Source: Ornithinibacillus sp047228935
GTDB taxonomy: Bacteria > Bacillota > Bacilli > Bacillales > Amphibacillaceae
Direction of reading: 5' to 3'
Assembly: GCF_047228935.1 (NCBI RefSeq)
Contig: NZ_JBFEGG010000004.1
Coordinates: 1-64,000, forward strand
Length of the DNA stretch: 64,000 nucleotides
Both the position numbers and the translations under genes were made by a program. Positions 16,877-25,446 of this stretch are shown here, piece after piece. The stretch's first letter is position 1; each line of letters begins with the position of its first letter. The notes under the pieces are model-generated. The model saw only the letters and a program-made list of their open reading frames with translations. It did not search any database and was not told the origin of the DNA.

Positions 16877-17863
16877 TTAATACCTATACAACATTGTAAT
16901 AAACTCATGCCCTCCACCAATCGTCCAGAATAACACTAAATCTCCACGCTTAATTCTACCTGATTCAATTCCTTCATGAAGGGCAATGAATGGACTGCTT
17001 GTACCAGTGTATCCATACTCGTCACCTACATAAATGATTTTTTCATCCGTAATATCAAAATGTTCTTGAATCTTATCAATGTTTACCTTAGCAAACTGGG
17101 ATAAGCAGAACACATCTACATCATCTATTGTAAGTTGATTTCTTTTTAGAATGGCTTCAAACATTTCATATGTATAAGGAAGTGACATCGCTCCATCAAA
17201 TGGAAGCCAAAGCATGGAATCTGCGCTTTCACCAGCTTTAATTGCTTGAGATAATCCTTTTGCTGGATATAAAATGTTGTTTCGGTTGCTTGAATCTACT
17301 TCAAACATTGCATCGATAAAGCCTGTATCCTCTTCTGTTTTTTCTAAAATAATTGCTGCAGAGGCATCCCCGAAGTTAGCGTATGTCATGGCATCATTTG
17401 GGTCAGCAACTAATGATAGATAATCAGATCCTATGACAAGTGCGGTATTAACATGTGGATTTGATTTCATATATCGTGAAGCTTGTTCTACACCTATAGT
17501 CATACCAGCACAATTTGCATTCATATCAAAGATAACAGTATCTTTTCGAGCATGAATAGCATGATGAACAAACATAGCGTTGGTCGGAACAGTCATTTCA
17601 GGTACTTGGCTAGAAAAAACAATCATATCGATATCCTTGCCCTCTAACCCCGCTTTATTTAACACACGATTAGTTGCTTCAATCGCCATCGTATTGGTGT
17701 TTTCTTCAAGATTATCAATAACATAGCGCTTTTTTCTACCCATAATGTTTAAGAAATTGGTTATGTCTTTTCCTTGTTTCTGAAAGTGTTCAAGATAAAC
17801 TTCATTGTCAACTTGTTTTTTTGCATGGTAAACATCCACTGCCTTAATCTTAATGTTAGTCAT
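16877..17863 (-). CDS. KASIII-like thiolase-fold protein with altered catalytic triad
   Basis: 328 aa with the fold of 3-oxoacyl-ACP synthase III (FabH): N-terminal half with NANCAG carrying the nucleophile Cys118, C-terminal half with GIESGRIKRGDLVLFWTIGGG. In FabH the active site is Cys-His-Asn. Here the PHQAN His position reads LSQFA (Ser255) and the GNTS Asn position reads GYTG (Tyr285), so normal decarboxylative condensation is unlikely. It may be an acyltransferase, a thioesterase-like or a non-condensing enzyme. A STAS-like gene lies 108 nt upstream on the same strand. Ribosome site AGAGGAC is weak. Confidence 0.78.
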   Translation of the reverse strand: MTNIKIKAVDVYHAKKQVDNEVYLEHFQKQGKDITNFLNIMGRKKRYVIDNLEENTNTMAIEATNRVLNKAGLEGKDIDMIVFSSQVPEMTVPTNAMFVHHAIHARKDTVIFDMNANCAGMTIGVEQASRYMKSNPHVNTALVIGSDYLSLVADPNDAMTYANFGDASAAIILEKTEEDTGFIDAMFEVDSSNRNNILYPAKGLSQAIKAGESADSMLWLPFDGAMSLPYTYEMFEAILKRNQLTIDDVDVFCLSQFAKVNIDKIQEHFDITDEKIIYVGDEYGYTGTSSPFIALHEGIESGRIKRGDLVLFWTIGGGHEFITMLYRY

Positions 17864-17971
17864 TTTCGTTATAGTCCTCTCGAATGATAAATTTGTATTC
17901 TAATGATTGTTCTTGTTATTTTAAACAAAAAAGGCAGGACCCTGTGACAGCTCCGTACCTTTGTGTGAAGA

Positions 17972-18322
17972 TTAATATTTTTGGATTACTTCAAAATTGG
18001 TTAACCCTACATTATTTGCCAAGCGTTTTAACTGCATGGAAATAATAGCACTTTTACTAATCCCTACTTCTACTTTCTTAAATCCAGAAGACTTGTAAAG
18101 TTGTAAACAGTTTTCTAAAGTAGGTATCATTGCTTTTGTTACGACATCCAAATCTCTGCAATCAAACTCTAAAACGAATTCACTTGCATTTATTGATGCT
18201 ACCTTACTTTGATAATCATCAATAAATTGTTGTGCTTTTTCAGGAGTGAAAGTTCCACTCACTGTCATTTCGATTGTTTTCTTTGCAGGGTTTACTTTCA
18301 TTGTATAAGTTCCATCTGCCAT
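17972..18322 (-). CDS. STAS-like small protein
   Basis: 116 aa from ATG 18322 (AAAGGAA is 12 nt upstream; an in-frame GTG 18334 touches that site). The pattern of alternating strands and helices, TIEMTVSGTFTPEKAQQFIDDYQSK then FVLEFDCRDLDVVTKAMIPTLENCLQLYKSSGFKKVEV, resembles SpoIIAA/STAS domains, though the usual phospho-serine DSSG motif is absent. It probably forms a two-gene unit with the KASIII-like gene downstream. Function unknown; STAS assignment is by pattern only. Confidence 0.55.
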   Translation of the reverse strand: MADGTYTMKVNPAKKTIEMTVSGTFTPEKAQQFIDDYQSKVASINASEFVLEFDCRDLDVVTKAMIPTLENCLQLYKSSGFKKVEVGISKSAIISMQLKRLANNVGLTNFEVIQKY

Positions 18323-18378
18323 CGTTTGAAACACTTCCTTTTAAAAAAATTCTGTGAAGAAGTTGCATTTCGTCATTA

Positions 18379-18400
18379 GTTTATAATGGCACTTATAAAC
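18379..18400. promoter_or_regulatory. 22-bp palindrome upstream of the STAS-like gene
   Basis: GTTTATAA (18379-18386), TGGCAC, TTATAAAC (18393-18400): perfect 8-nt arms about 57 nt before the start codon, in the promoter region. Likely a regulator binding site; the regulator is unknown (the neighbouring TetR prefers a different sequence at its own promoter). Confidence 0.45.
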
Positions 18401-18538
18401 GTAGATGACGAACAACTCGTCCTACTTCATTTATCGTCATTTCACGAAATATTTTAATATCCATTCCTTATTTTAGAGATATTTTTATTAATAAAAGAGT
18501 ATGGTTAATCCTGCATTAGGAATGAATAACCAAAATAA

Positions 18539-18579
18539 AATAGACAAGCCCTAAGTTTTCACTAAAGGACCTGTCTATT
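18539..18579 (-). terminator. terminator of the hydrolase-TetR operon
   Basis: AATAGACA (18539-18546) pairs with TGTCTATT (18572-18579); the adjoining AAAATAAAA on plus supplies a U-rich tail on the minus strand, 24 nt beyond the tetR stop. Confidence 0.65.
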
Positions 18580-18602
18580 CACAATATCAATTATTTGATA
18601 TT

Positions 18603-19187
18603 CTAGGTACAAAATTCATTAATCATCTGTTTTTTAACTTCTTCAATAGGGAACTGCTCCGGATAAGTCGATATCATTAACATGATTCCTTGTAGGGTTG
18701 ATGAAAAGTATAACGATCGTTTACGAGGTTCTTCTACCCCTAGATTTTCAAATATTTTGCACTGCAAATCGAATTGTCTAGCGTTCTCATCAATTAACCA
18801 TTTACTATATTTGTTGAGCTCATGATCGTCTTCTGGTTGTGTTTGGAGATTTAGATAGAATCGATACACCTTTGGATCTTGATAAACACTATCAATTGCT
18901 TGATTTATTATATAACTAAGCTTTTCCGAGGGTGTAGCATATTCGGTCGCACTTTTCATTACCTCCATAATCTGGCTAATTCTAACCTCTACCATTGATG
19001 CCAGTAGTTCTTCTTTACCTTTGTAATAATTATATAACAAGCCTCTTGATATCTCTGCTTCTTCAGATATATCACTAATAGAAGTCGCATGGTACCCCTT
19101 TTTTATGAATAATTTCATAGCTGCTTTATGAATATTCTCTTTAGCTAATTTACGGATTCTATCATTCTCTTCCTGAGTTCGTGGCAT
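18603..19187 (-). CDS. TetR/AcrR family transcriptional regulator
   Basis: 194 aa. The N-terminal helix-turn-helix is clear: KENIHKAAMKLFIKKGYHATSISDISEEAEISRGLLYNYYKGKEELL (about residues 15-61). The C-terminal ligand/dimer domain is all-helical and not diagnostic. It follows the alpha/beta hydrolase gene by 6 nt, so both share the promoter at 19973-20001, which carries a TetR-type palindrome; autorepression is therefore likely. The inducer is unknown, plausibly the substrate of the hydrolase. Confidence 0.88.
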   Translation of the reverse strand: MPRTQEENDRIRKLAKENIHKAAMKLFIKKGYHATSISDISEEAEISRGLLYNYYKGKEELLASMVEVRISQIMEVMKSATEYATPSEKLSYIINQAIDSVYQDPKVYRFYLNLQTQPEDDHELNKYSKWLIDENARQFDLQCKIFENLGVEEPRKRSLYFSSTLQGIMLMISTYPEQFPIEEVKKQMINEFCT

Positions 19188-19193
19188 CTAAAT

Positions 19194-19943
19194 TCATTCC
19201 TTTAAAAAATTTATAATGTGGTGATGTAATTCTTCCGTGTGTGTTAATGGTAGCATGTGGTCTGCATCAGGGATTTCAACGAAATTAACTTTTGGAGCTC
19301 GTTTAAAACATTCTCCTACACGATGATTATCTAGGAAGTCCTCCTTACCAATAATAAAGAGTGTTTCTATCGATAAATCCTCTAATCTATCGATAGCGGT
19401 TGGTTGTGGCCAAACCATTTCAAAAGCCGGCCATGTTAATATACGTTCAAAGTAAAGGCGATGCATTTCTACCATTAATTCCCGATTAATACTTGTCATA
19501 ACAATTTTATACAAAGAACCATTAAGTGATAGCTCTAACATCTTTTCTAAATCTGGGGCTGCATGATTAATAGTATTCATAAAAGTATTATAATCCTTTG
19601 AATATTGAAAGCCTGATAAAGAAGGGCCAATTAAAACTAGTTTCTTTACCCTCTCAGGATAATTAAGAGCAAATTCAGTAGCAATCTGCCCGCCTATAGA
19701 GTGACCGATAAGAGTTGCTTTATCTAATTTTAAATGATTAAGAATCGATAGTAAGTCTTCCACATAATTAACTTGATTCAAAGGGGAAGGTGATTTCCCA
19801 ATTCCACGTGCATCAAAAGTAACGACCTTATAGTGCTCGGCTAGAAGTGGTGTAATATAAGTCCATTCTCGTAAATCTACACCTCCACTGTGAAGAAGTA
19901 CAACAGGATTTCCTTCGCCCTTTACCTCATAATACAAATCCAT
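19194..19943 (-). CDS. alpha/beta hydrolase
   Basis: 249-aa alpha/beta hydrolase fold enzyme. Oxyanion segment VVLLHSGG near residue 14, nucleophile elbow GHSIGG (Ser near residue 82), acid in GKEDFLD and catalytic His in DADHMLPL near the C-terminus form a complete Ser-Asp-His triad. The overall arrangement is like 3-oxoadipate enol-lactonase or carboxylesterases, but the substrate cannot be read from sequence. GGAGGG precedes ATG 19943. First gene of an operon with a tetR gene. Confidence 0.85.
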   Translation of the reverse strand: MDLYYEVKGEGNPVVLLHSGGVDLREWTYITPLLAEHYKVVTFDARGIGKSPSPLNQVNYVEDLLSILNHLKLDKATLIGHSIGGQIATEFALNYPERVKKLVLIGPSLSGFQYSKDYNTFMNTINHAAPDLEKMLELSLNGSLYKIVMTSINRELMVEMHRLYFERILTWPAFEMVWPQPTAIDRLEDLSIETLFIIGKEDFLDNHRVGECFKRAPKVNFVEIPDADHMLPLTHTEELHHHIINFLKE

Positions 19944-19972
19944 TGCAAACCCTCCATTCCAATTATATAGTC

Positions 19973-20001
19973 ATTTTATTATTGAATGAACGTTTAGTCA
20001 A
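19973..20001 (-). promoter_or_regulatory. promoter with overlapping TetR-type operator
   Basis: Minus strand: TTGACT (19996-20001), 17-nt spacer, TAAAAT (19973-19978). Lying on the -35 and spacer is TTGACTAAACGTTCATTCAA (19982-20001), an inverted repeat whose half sites agree at 8 of 10 positions. This is the expected geometry for TetR autorepression of the hydrolase-tetR operon. Confidence 0.75.
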
Positions 20002-20090
20002 TAGAAAATTCTGGCTATTCATGATGTAAATTGTCACATTGAGTTAGGAAGGGCCATTACTTTTGTTTCTTATATTAGCTTGAAACAGGA

Positions 20091-20128
20091 CAAAAAAGCT
20101 GTCTTATAGGTTATACCTAAAGACAGCT
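20091..20128 (-). terminator. terminator of sstT
   Basis: AGCTGTCTT / AAGACAGCT (20097-20105 and 20120-20128) with an A run at 20092-20096, giving a U tail on the minus strand. Confidence 0.88.
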
Positions 20129-20159
20129 ATTATTAACAGTAGAAAAGTGAACTTCTATT

Positions 20160-21404
20160 TTATACTACTTTACCTGGGTCTGTTGCAATTTCAACGCCTT
20201 CTTTACGCTTTTTAGCAAACTCCGCTGTAGCAGTAAAGAGTACATCAGTAGATGAATTCAATGCAGTTTCACAAGAGTCCTGTAAAACACCAATAATAAA
20301 ACCGACAGCGACGACTTGCATGGCAACATCATTTGATATTCCGAACAAGCTACATGCAAGGGGAATGAGTAATAAAGATCCACCAGCAACACCAGAAGCA
20401 CCAGAAGCGGAAATAGCCGATAGGACAATCAGAATAACTGCTGTAAATATATCCACTTCGATGTTCAGGGTATGGACTGCTGCTAGTGTTAATACGGAAA
20501 TCGTAACAGCTGCTCCGGCCATATTAATGGTAGCTCCTAATGGAATCGATAACGAATACGTATTTTTATCTAAATTTAGCCTTTCAGATAACTTCATATT
20601 AACTGGAATATTTGCAGCCGAACTACGCGTGAAGAATGCTGTAATACCACTTTCCTTTAGGCAGGTGAAGACAAGTGGATATGGGTTTTTACGTATGTTT
20701 ATAAACACAATTAGTGGATTAATAACTAGAGCAACGAAAATCATACATCCTAATAGAACTGCTAGCAGTTTTCCGTAGTCTAGTAATGCTGATAGCCCAC
20801 TAGAAACAATAGCGGCATAGACAAGTCCCATGATTCCAAGTGGTGCTAAATTAATGACCCATTTCACAACGGTCGAAATAGCATTCGAGAAACTTTCCAG
20901 CACATTTTTAGTAGAGTCGGATGCACTTCTTAATGCAATTCCTAGCAAAATCGCCCAAACTAGTATACCAATATAGTTTGCATTTATTAGCGCATTTACC
21001 GGGTTATCAACAATGTTATATAGTAATGTTTCAATAACTTCTAAAATGCCACTAGGCGGAGTCAAATCTTCGGCACTAGATGTAAGGGACAGCGTAACGG
21101 GAAAAAGAAAGCTTGCTATAACTCCTGCTAATCCGGCTAACAATGTACCTACGGCGTATAAGACAATAATAGATTTCATGTTTGTCTTATTTCCTTTTTT
21201 ATGTTTCGAGATGGCATGCATAACTAGGAAAAAGACTAATATCGGTGCAACAGCCTTTAAGGCACCTACAAATAAATCACCAAAAATAATGATTCCACTT
21301 GCAGAATCGGGAATGGTTAATGCTAGTATAATACCAACAACGATACCTAAAAGAATCCGTTTGACAAGACTTACTTTGTTCCACTTCAGTACTAAATTTT
21401 TCAT
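20160..21404 (-). CDS. sstT: serine/threonine:Na+ symporter SstT
   Basis: 414-aa membrane transporter of the dicarboxylate/amino acid:cation symporter (DAACS) family. Hydrophobic helices run through the protein; diagnostic stretches are TRSSAANIPVNM (helical hairpin 1 serine motif) followed by SIPLGATINMAGAAVT (TM7 region) and SASGASGVAGGS (hairpin 2). The match in length and these motifs is to SstT rather than to GltP/GltT. A T-box leader precedes it, so expression should respond to uncharged tRNA. A weak GGAGGGG site precedes ATG 21404. Confidence 0.88.
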   Translation of the reverse strand: MKNLVLKWNKVSLVKRILLGIVVGIILALTIPDSASGIIIFGDLFVGALKAVAPILVFFLVMHAISKHKKGNKTNMKSIIVLYAVGTLLAGLAGVIASFLFPVTLSLTSSAEDLTPPSGILEVIETLLYNIVDNPVNALINANYIGILVWAILLGIALRSASDSTKNVLESFSNAISTVVKWVINLAPLGIMGLVYAAIVSSGLSALLDYGKLLAVLLGCMIFVALVINPLIVFINIRKNPYPLVFTCLKESGITAFFTRSSAANIPVNMKLSERLNLDKNTYSLSIPLGATINMAGAAVTISVLTLAAVHTLNIEVDIFTAVILIVLSAISASGASGVAGGSLLLIPLACSLFGISNDVAMQVVAVGFIIGVLQDSCETALNSSTDVLFTATAEFAKKRKEGVEIATDPGKVV

Positions 21405-21513
21405 TTTTTCCCCTCCGTTTAAAGAAAGATTACAATATACCCGCAGGCTTAGTGAGATATTGATATAGAAAGATATATAAGTTCCTTTCTGAGATTTTTT
21501 CCTATTTGAAAAT

Positions 21514-21774
21514 AAAAAAACACACTAATCCCTATAAAGGGACGAGTATGTTTACCCGTGGTTCCACCCAACTTCCCATAAGTTGTAACTTTATGGCTCC
21601 AATGCTTTAACGCAGCAAACGGTATTGGATACTTTAGTTCCCCAACACAGCTCCAAGGTGGTAAGTTACTTCCATAAGTAAGGAAGGTTCCAGCAAAATC
21701 CTTCCCTCTCTGTATACTGTAAAAGTAACTCATGTCCTTATCGTTGCTTTTGTAATCTGTACATATAATAATTA
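21514..21774 (-). ncRNA. T-box riboswitch leader of sstT
   Basis: Minus strand. Conserved T-box motif GGGTGGAACCACGG lies at 21569-21556, followed by a terminator with AACATACTCGTCCC paired to GGGATTAGTGTGTT (21518-21553) and a U run. Stem I features are readable upstream: AUGAG kink, AGUA, AGAGAGG bulge and a GCUGGAA distal element. A full Stem I plus antiterminator architecture is therefore present. The specifier codon could not be assigned with confidence; threonine or serine is expected from the transporter. Confidence 0.92.
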
Positions 21775-21780
21775 GTTGTT

Positions 21781-21809
21781 ATAATATATCATCTAGTATC
21801 TTATTTCAA
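21781..21809 (-). promoter_or_regulatory. promoter of the sstT T-box transcript
   Basis: On the minus strand TTGAAA (21804-21809), exactly 17 nt, TATTAT (21781-21786). The predicted start near 21774 fits the beginning of Stem I. Confidence 0.75.
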
Positions 21810-22069
21810 CATTTTTTTAGAATTTTTTCAAATAGGATTGTAGCCCCTTTGAGCAAAGGGAGTTGAATAAAGTTAATTGTATTAATTTCCTCAATATTAA
21901 TTTGATATGTAGGGAAGAAATTGTTATTATGTTCTTTGTCCCAGTAAATTATTGGGGTTAAATTTATGAAGTATAAAGGCATAATGCATTCCTTTTTCTT
22001 ATTAATCTGAATTTTCATAAATTAGTTTAATTTACAACAACAGATTTCACTTATAGGAGGACTATTTTT

Positions 22070-23608
22070 ATGGCAAAAAGAAGAAAGGGGCTATTTCAAA
22101 GCTCTTTAGATAGGATTGAACTAGTTGGGAATAAACTGCCTCATCCGGCAACATTGTTTGCGATTTTGGCTCTATTTGTTATCCTACTTTCGGCAGCTTT
22201 ACAACCATTAAACATTAGTGTTGAACACCCTGGTGAAGAAGGAACAACAGTAGAAATCAAAAACCTTTTAAGTGCAGAGGGGATTCAATATATTTTCACA
22301 AGCATGACAGATAACTTTATCGGCTTTGCTCCACTTGGCGTTGTCCTGTTGACGATGTTAGGGATAGGAGTAGCGGAACGTACCGGGCTCATAAGCGCAC
22401 TTCTTAGAGGTTTTGTATTGTCTGTACCTAATAGATTTATTACGTTAGGGTTAGTCTTTGCTGGTATTATGTCTAGTGTGGCATCAGATGCAGGGTATGT
22501 TGTTTTACCACCACTAGGAGCACTAATTTTTGCTGCAATTGGCAGGCATCCGCTAGCTGGTCTTGCAGCAGCGTTTGCTGGTGTTTCCGGAGGATTTAGT
22601 GCTAACCTATTACTTTCTGGTACGGATGCGATGTTAGGGGAGCTGACTATTGCAGCGGCTGCGATTATTGACCCAGCATATGCCGAGACAATGAACATCG
22701 CAATGAACTGGTTGTTTATTTCTGTTTCGGTATTCGTATTAACAATTGTCGGTGCCTGGGTAACAGAACGCATTGTAGAACCCCGACTTGGCACATATAA
22801 AGGTGATCAAAAAGAAGAATTAGAAGGTCTTCAAGCTATTGAGAAAAAAGGTCTAATCTGGTCTGGTATTACAGTAGCAATCAGTCTTGTTCTGGCGTTG
22901 TTACTTGTCGTTCTACCAAACTCTCCGATGCGCGGTACAGAAGGTGATGCAATGGCGCAAATCATTCAATCGCCATTTATGAGTTCATTAGTACCGATTA
23001 TCGCTATATTATTCTTTATTCCTGGTCTAACGTATGGAATAGTTACGAAATCCATTCGAAGTGATAAGGATGTTGCTAGCCAAATGTCAGATACCATGGC
23101 ATCTATGGGAACATTTATTGTTTTGGCATTTACTGCTGGACAGTTTGTAGCATATTTTAATGAAACCAATATCGGCCTAGTTCTAGGTGTTTATGGAGCG
23201 GATTTTCTAGGGAGTGTTAATTTAACTGGTATTCCGCTAATTATTCTATTTATCTTAATTACAGCATTTATTAACTTGTTTATTGGAAGTGCTTCTGCAA
23301 AATGGGCGATGATGGCTCCGGTATTTGTACCGATTATGATGCGGCTTGGGTATTCACCAGAGCTAACACAAATGGCATATCGTATTGCAGACTCTTCTAC
23401 AAATATCATTTCACCATTGATGACGTATTTTGCAATAATTATTGCATTTGCACAGAAATATGATAAAAAGATGGGTATTGGTACGTTAATCTCCACGATG
23501 GTTCCATATTCTATATTCTTCCTAATTAGCTGGACGATAATGCTTATTATCTGGATGCTGTTTGGACTACCACTTGGACCAGGTGGACCATTGGAATATC
23601 ACCGGTAA
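22070..23608 (+). CDS. AbgT family transporter
   Basis: 512-aa membrane protein of the p-aminobenzoyl-glutamate transporter family. The start (LFQSSLDRIELVGNKLPHPATLFAILAL) is the family signature, and PLGVVLLTMLGIGVAERTGLI, a re-entrant hairpin-like GGFSANLLLSGTDAMLGELT segment and FINLFIGSASAKWAMMAPVFVPIMM are the conserved core. Members import p-aminobenzoyl-glutamate or act as proton-driven exporters of sulfonamides; which applies here is not decidable. Preceded by AGGAGG; single gene with its own terminator. Confidence 0.9.
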   Translation: MAKRRKGLFQSSLDRIELVGNKLPHPATLFAILALFVILLSAALQPLNISVEHPGEEGTTVEIKNLLSAEGIQYIFTSMTDNFIGFAPLGVVLLTMLGIGVAERTGLISALLRGFVLSVPNRFITLGLVFAGIMSSVASDAGYVVLPPLGALIFAAIGRHPLAGLAAAFAGVSGGFSANLLLSGTDAMLGELTIAAAAIIDPAYAETMNIAMNWLFISVSVFVLTIVGAWVTERIVEPRLGTYKGDQKEELEGLQAIEKKGLIWSGITVAISLVLALLLVVLPNSPMRGTEGDAMAQIIQSPFMSSLVPIIAILFFIPGLTYGIVTKSIRSDKDVASQMSDTMASMGTFIVLAFTAGQFVAYFNETNIGLVLGVYGADFLGSVNLTGIPLIILFILITAFINLFIGSASAKWAMMAPVFVPIMMRLGYSPELTQMAYRIADSSTNIISPLMTYFAIIIAFAQKYDKKMGIGTLISTMVPYSIFFLISWTIMLIIWMLFGLPLGPGGPLEYHR

Positions 23609-23618
23609 TAATTTCAAA

Positions 23619-23652
23619 AAGTATTGCTTCATAGGAAGCAATGCTTTTTTTG
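23619..23652 (+). terminator. terminator of the AbgT gene
   Basis: ATTGCTTC (23623-23630) pairs with GAAGCAAT (23635-23642), followed by CTTTTTTTG. Confidence 0.88.
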
Positions 23653-23748
23653 TTACAAAACTAGTGGGAAAGGGGATGGACATTGAGGAATAGACTATTA
23701 TTTAAGTGTTTTGCATTAATAATTCGGATAAACTCCTAATCTATTGGG

Positions 23749-23777
23749 TTTACAATTCCAAGAAATTTTCATATACT
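23749..23777 (+). promoter_or_regulatory. promoter of the lysine riboswitch-lysC transcript
   Basis: TTTACA (23749-23754), 17-nt spacer, TATACT (23772-23777); start expected near 23784, some 15 nt before the aptamer. Confidence 0.7.
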
Positions 23778-23796
23778 TACAATATTAATTAAATAA

Positions 23797-24112
23797 TCAC
23801 TGGATGAGGTGCAAATGTCATCAGTAACTTACTATGTAAATCTGCAAATTGTAGTAAGCGAAAGGGGCCTTTGCCGAAATAAAGTTCTGTTTGCAGATAG
23901 GACTTTGTTGGATTGTATATTAAGAGTATGCAGTCTGTCATTATTCTTTGGCAGGTAGGAAAGTATAATAATCTTTCCCGTCTGCATAAGAAAAACTAAT
24001 ACATTCGCCAAAAGGCAAGCGAATGAGAGTTTTTCTAATAATAATGGAGTGCTTCCACTTGTATATAGGACAGATCTTGAAACAAGTCGGAATACTCGGC
24101 TTGTTTTTTTAT
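23797..24112 (+). ncRNA. lysine riboswitch (L box) controlling lysC
   Basis: Conserved aptamer core elements are in order: GATGAGGTGCAAA (about 23803), AGTAA, GCGAAAGGGG and TTTGCCGAA (P3/P4 core), TTGGATTGTATAT, and the late CTGTCATTATTCTTTGGCAGG arm. Two terminator-like hairpins follow: CATTCGC / GCGAATG (24003-24026) with TTTTTC, and AACAAG / CTTGTT (24081-24105) with a T run. Lysine binding is expected to favour termination and shut off aspartokinase synthesis. Confidence 0.92.
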
Positions 24113-24184
24113 GGTTGGGATAATCCTATTCCTAATTTCTGGCCCATCTAGCAAGTCGCATCATCCGTAGAAAGAAGGAAGATT

Positions 24185-25387
24185 ATGAAAAGAAATGTAC
24201 TTAAATTTGGCGGCACGAGTGTAGGCAGTTTAGAGAAAATTAAGGATATTGCAGACTACTTGAAGGGTCGTGTAAGACAGGGGGAACAGCTAGTAGTTGT
24301 TGTTAGTGCTATGGGGAAAACAACAGATGAACTATTGCGACAGGTGAGCTCGATTACCCAATCACCTAACGAACAGGATTTGGCTGTCCTCCTGACAACC
24401 GGTGAGCAGCAGACTATCTCCTATCTATCTATTATTCTGAATGATCTTGGAGTAAAATCTAAGCCTCTTACAGGTTATCAAGCTGGTATCGAAACGGTTG
24501 GCCATCATTTAAAGAGCAAGATTTCAAGGATAAATACAAAGCTTTTTGAACAACTTTTCGATACATATGATGTTCTTATCGTAGCAGGTTTCCAAGGATT
24601 TAATACGGACAATGAAATAACAACACTTGGCCGTGGAGGCTCTGATACGACAGCTGTAGCACTTGCAGCAGCAATCCAATGCCCATGCGAAATTTATACA
24701 GATGTTGCTGGGGTTTATAGTACTGACCCACGAATCTATCCTGATGCAAAACGCCTCCAAGTTGTTTCATATGAGGAAATGATGGAGATGAGTGCGCTGG
24801 GGTCAGGAGTTCTCGTATCTCGAAGCGTAGAAATTGCAAAGAATTTCAATATTCCTATTTATTTAGCTAAAACACTATCAGAGGAGAAAGGAACTTGGGT
24901 TATGGCTACTGTTGAAATGATAGAGAAAAAAGCAATCACAGGTGTTGCGATTGATCCGGATATGATTCATGTGACATTGAATTATCCTGAAAATGATACA
25001 CACCTACTTGATAAATTATTTATTCATTTGGAGCAAGAGGAAATTAATGTCGATATGATTTCACAGATTACGAATAACGAAGGGTTACAATTATCATTTA
25101 CGATGAAGGACACGGAAGAATACCAAATCCAGAAAATCTTCTTCAATCTAAAAGAAGAATACCCTGAACTCTATTTCAAAATAGAAAACCGATTTGCTAA
25201 AGTATCCGTTATTGGTTCAGGGATGCGTGACATGACGGGTGTTGCTTCGAAAGTATTTCGCACATTAATTGAATCAAATACTCCATTTTATCAAGTCACG
25301 ACATCAGAAATCAGTATTTCCTATGTTGTAGATATTGAAAATGGTGAAAAAGCAGTTCAACTCTTGTGCAAAAGGTTTGAACTATAA
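24185..25387 (+). CDS. lysC: aspartokinase LysC (lysine-regulated)
   Basis: Phosphorylates aspartate, the first step to lysine, diaminopimelate, threonine and methionine. Kinase domain begins VLKFGGTSVGS and includes TLGRGGSDTTAVALAAAI and EIYTDVAGVYSTDPRI; two ACT domains occupy residues about 260-400 (VTLNYPENDTHLLDK..., VSVIGSGMRDMTGVASKVF). 400 aa, monofunctional. Upstream lysine riboswitch identifies it as the lysine-responsive isoform. RBS AAGAAGGAAG precedes ATG 24185. Internal starts for a separate beta subunit, as in B. subtilis, were not examined in detail. Confidence 0.93.
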   Translation: MKRNVLKFGGTSVGSLEKIKDIADYLKGRVRQGEQLVVVVSAMGKTTDELLRQVSSITQSPNEQDLAVLLTTGEQQTISYLSIILNDLGVKSKPLTGYQAGIETVGHHLKSKISRINTKLFEQLFDTYDVLIVAGFQGFNTDNEITTLGRGGSDTTAVALAAAIQCPCEIYTDVAGVYSTDPRIYPDAKRLQVVSYEEMMEMSALGSGVLVSRSVEIAKNFNIPIYLAKTLSEEKGTWVMATVEMIEKKAITGVAIDPDMIHVTLNYPENDTHLLDKLFIHLEQEEINVDMISQITNNEGLQLSFTMKDTEEYQIQKIFFNLKEEYPELYFKIENRFAKVSVIGSGMRDMTGVASKVFRTLIESNTPFYQVTTSEISISYVVDIENGEKAVQLLCKRFEL

Positions 25388-25446
25388 GTTTCCTCTAAAA
25401 CTTGTGTATCTTATCTCACTATATAACGAAAAAACTATGAACCCAC

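Noticed and set aside
21449..21733. 94-aa minus-strand frame upstream of sstT
   Set aside because: It coincides with the T-box leader, whose RNA structure explains the sequence.
21806..22018. 70-aa minus-strand frame between the T-box promoter and abgT
   Set aside because: Overlaps the -35 element of the T-box promoter, has unremarkable composition and no family features; an internal ATG has a weak AAAGGA but no other support.
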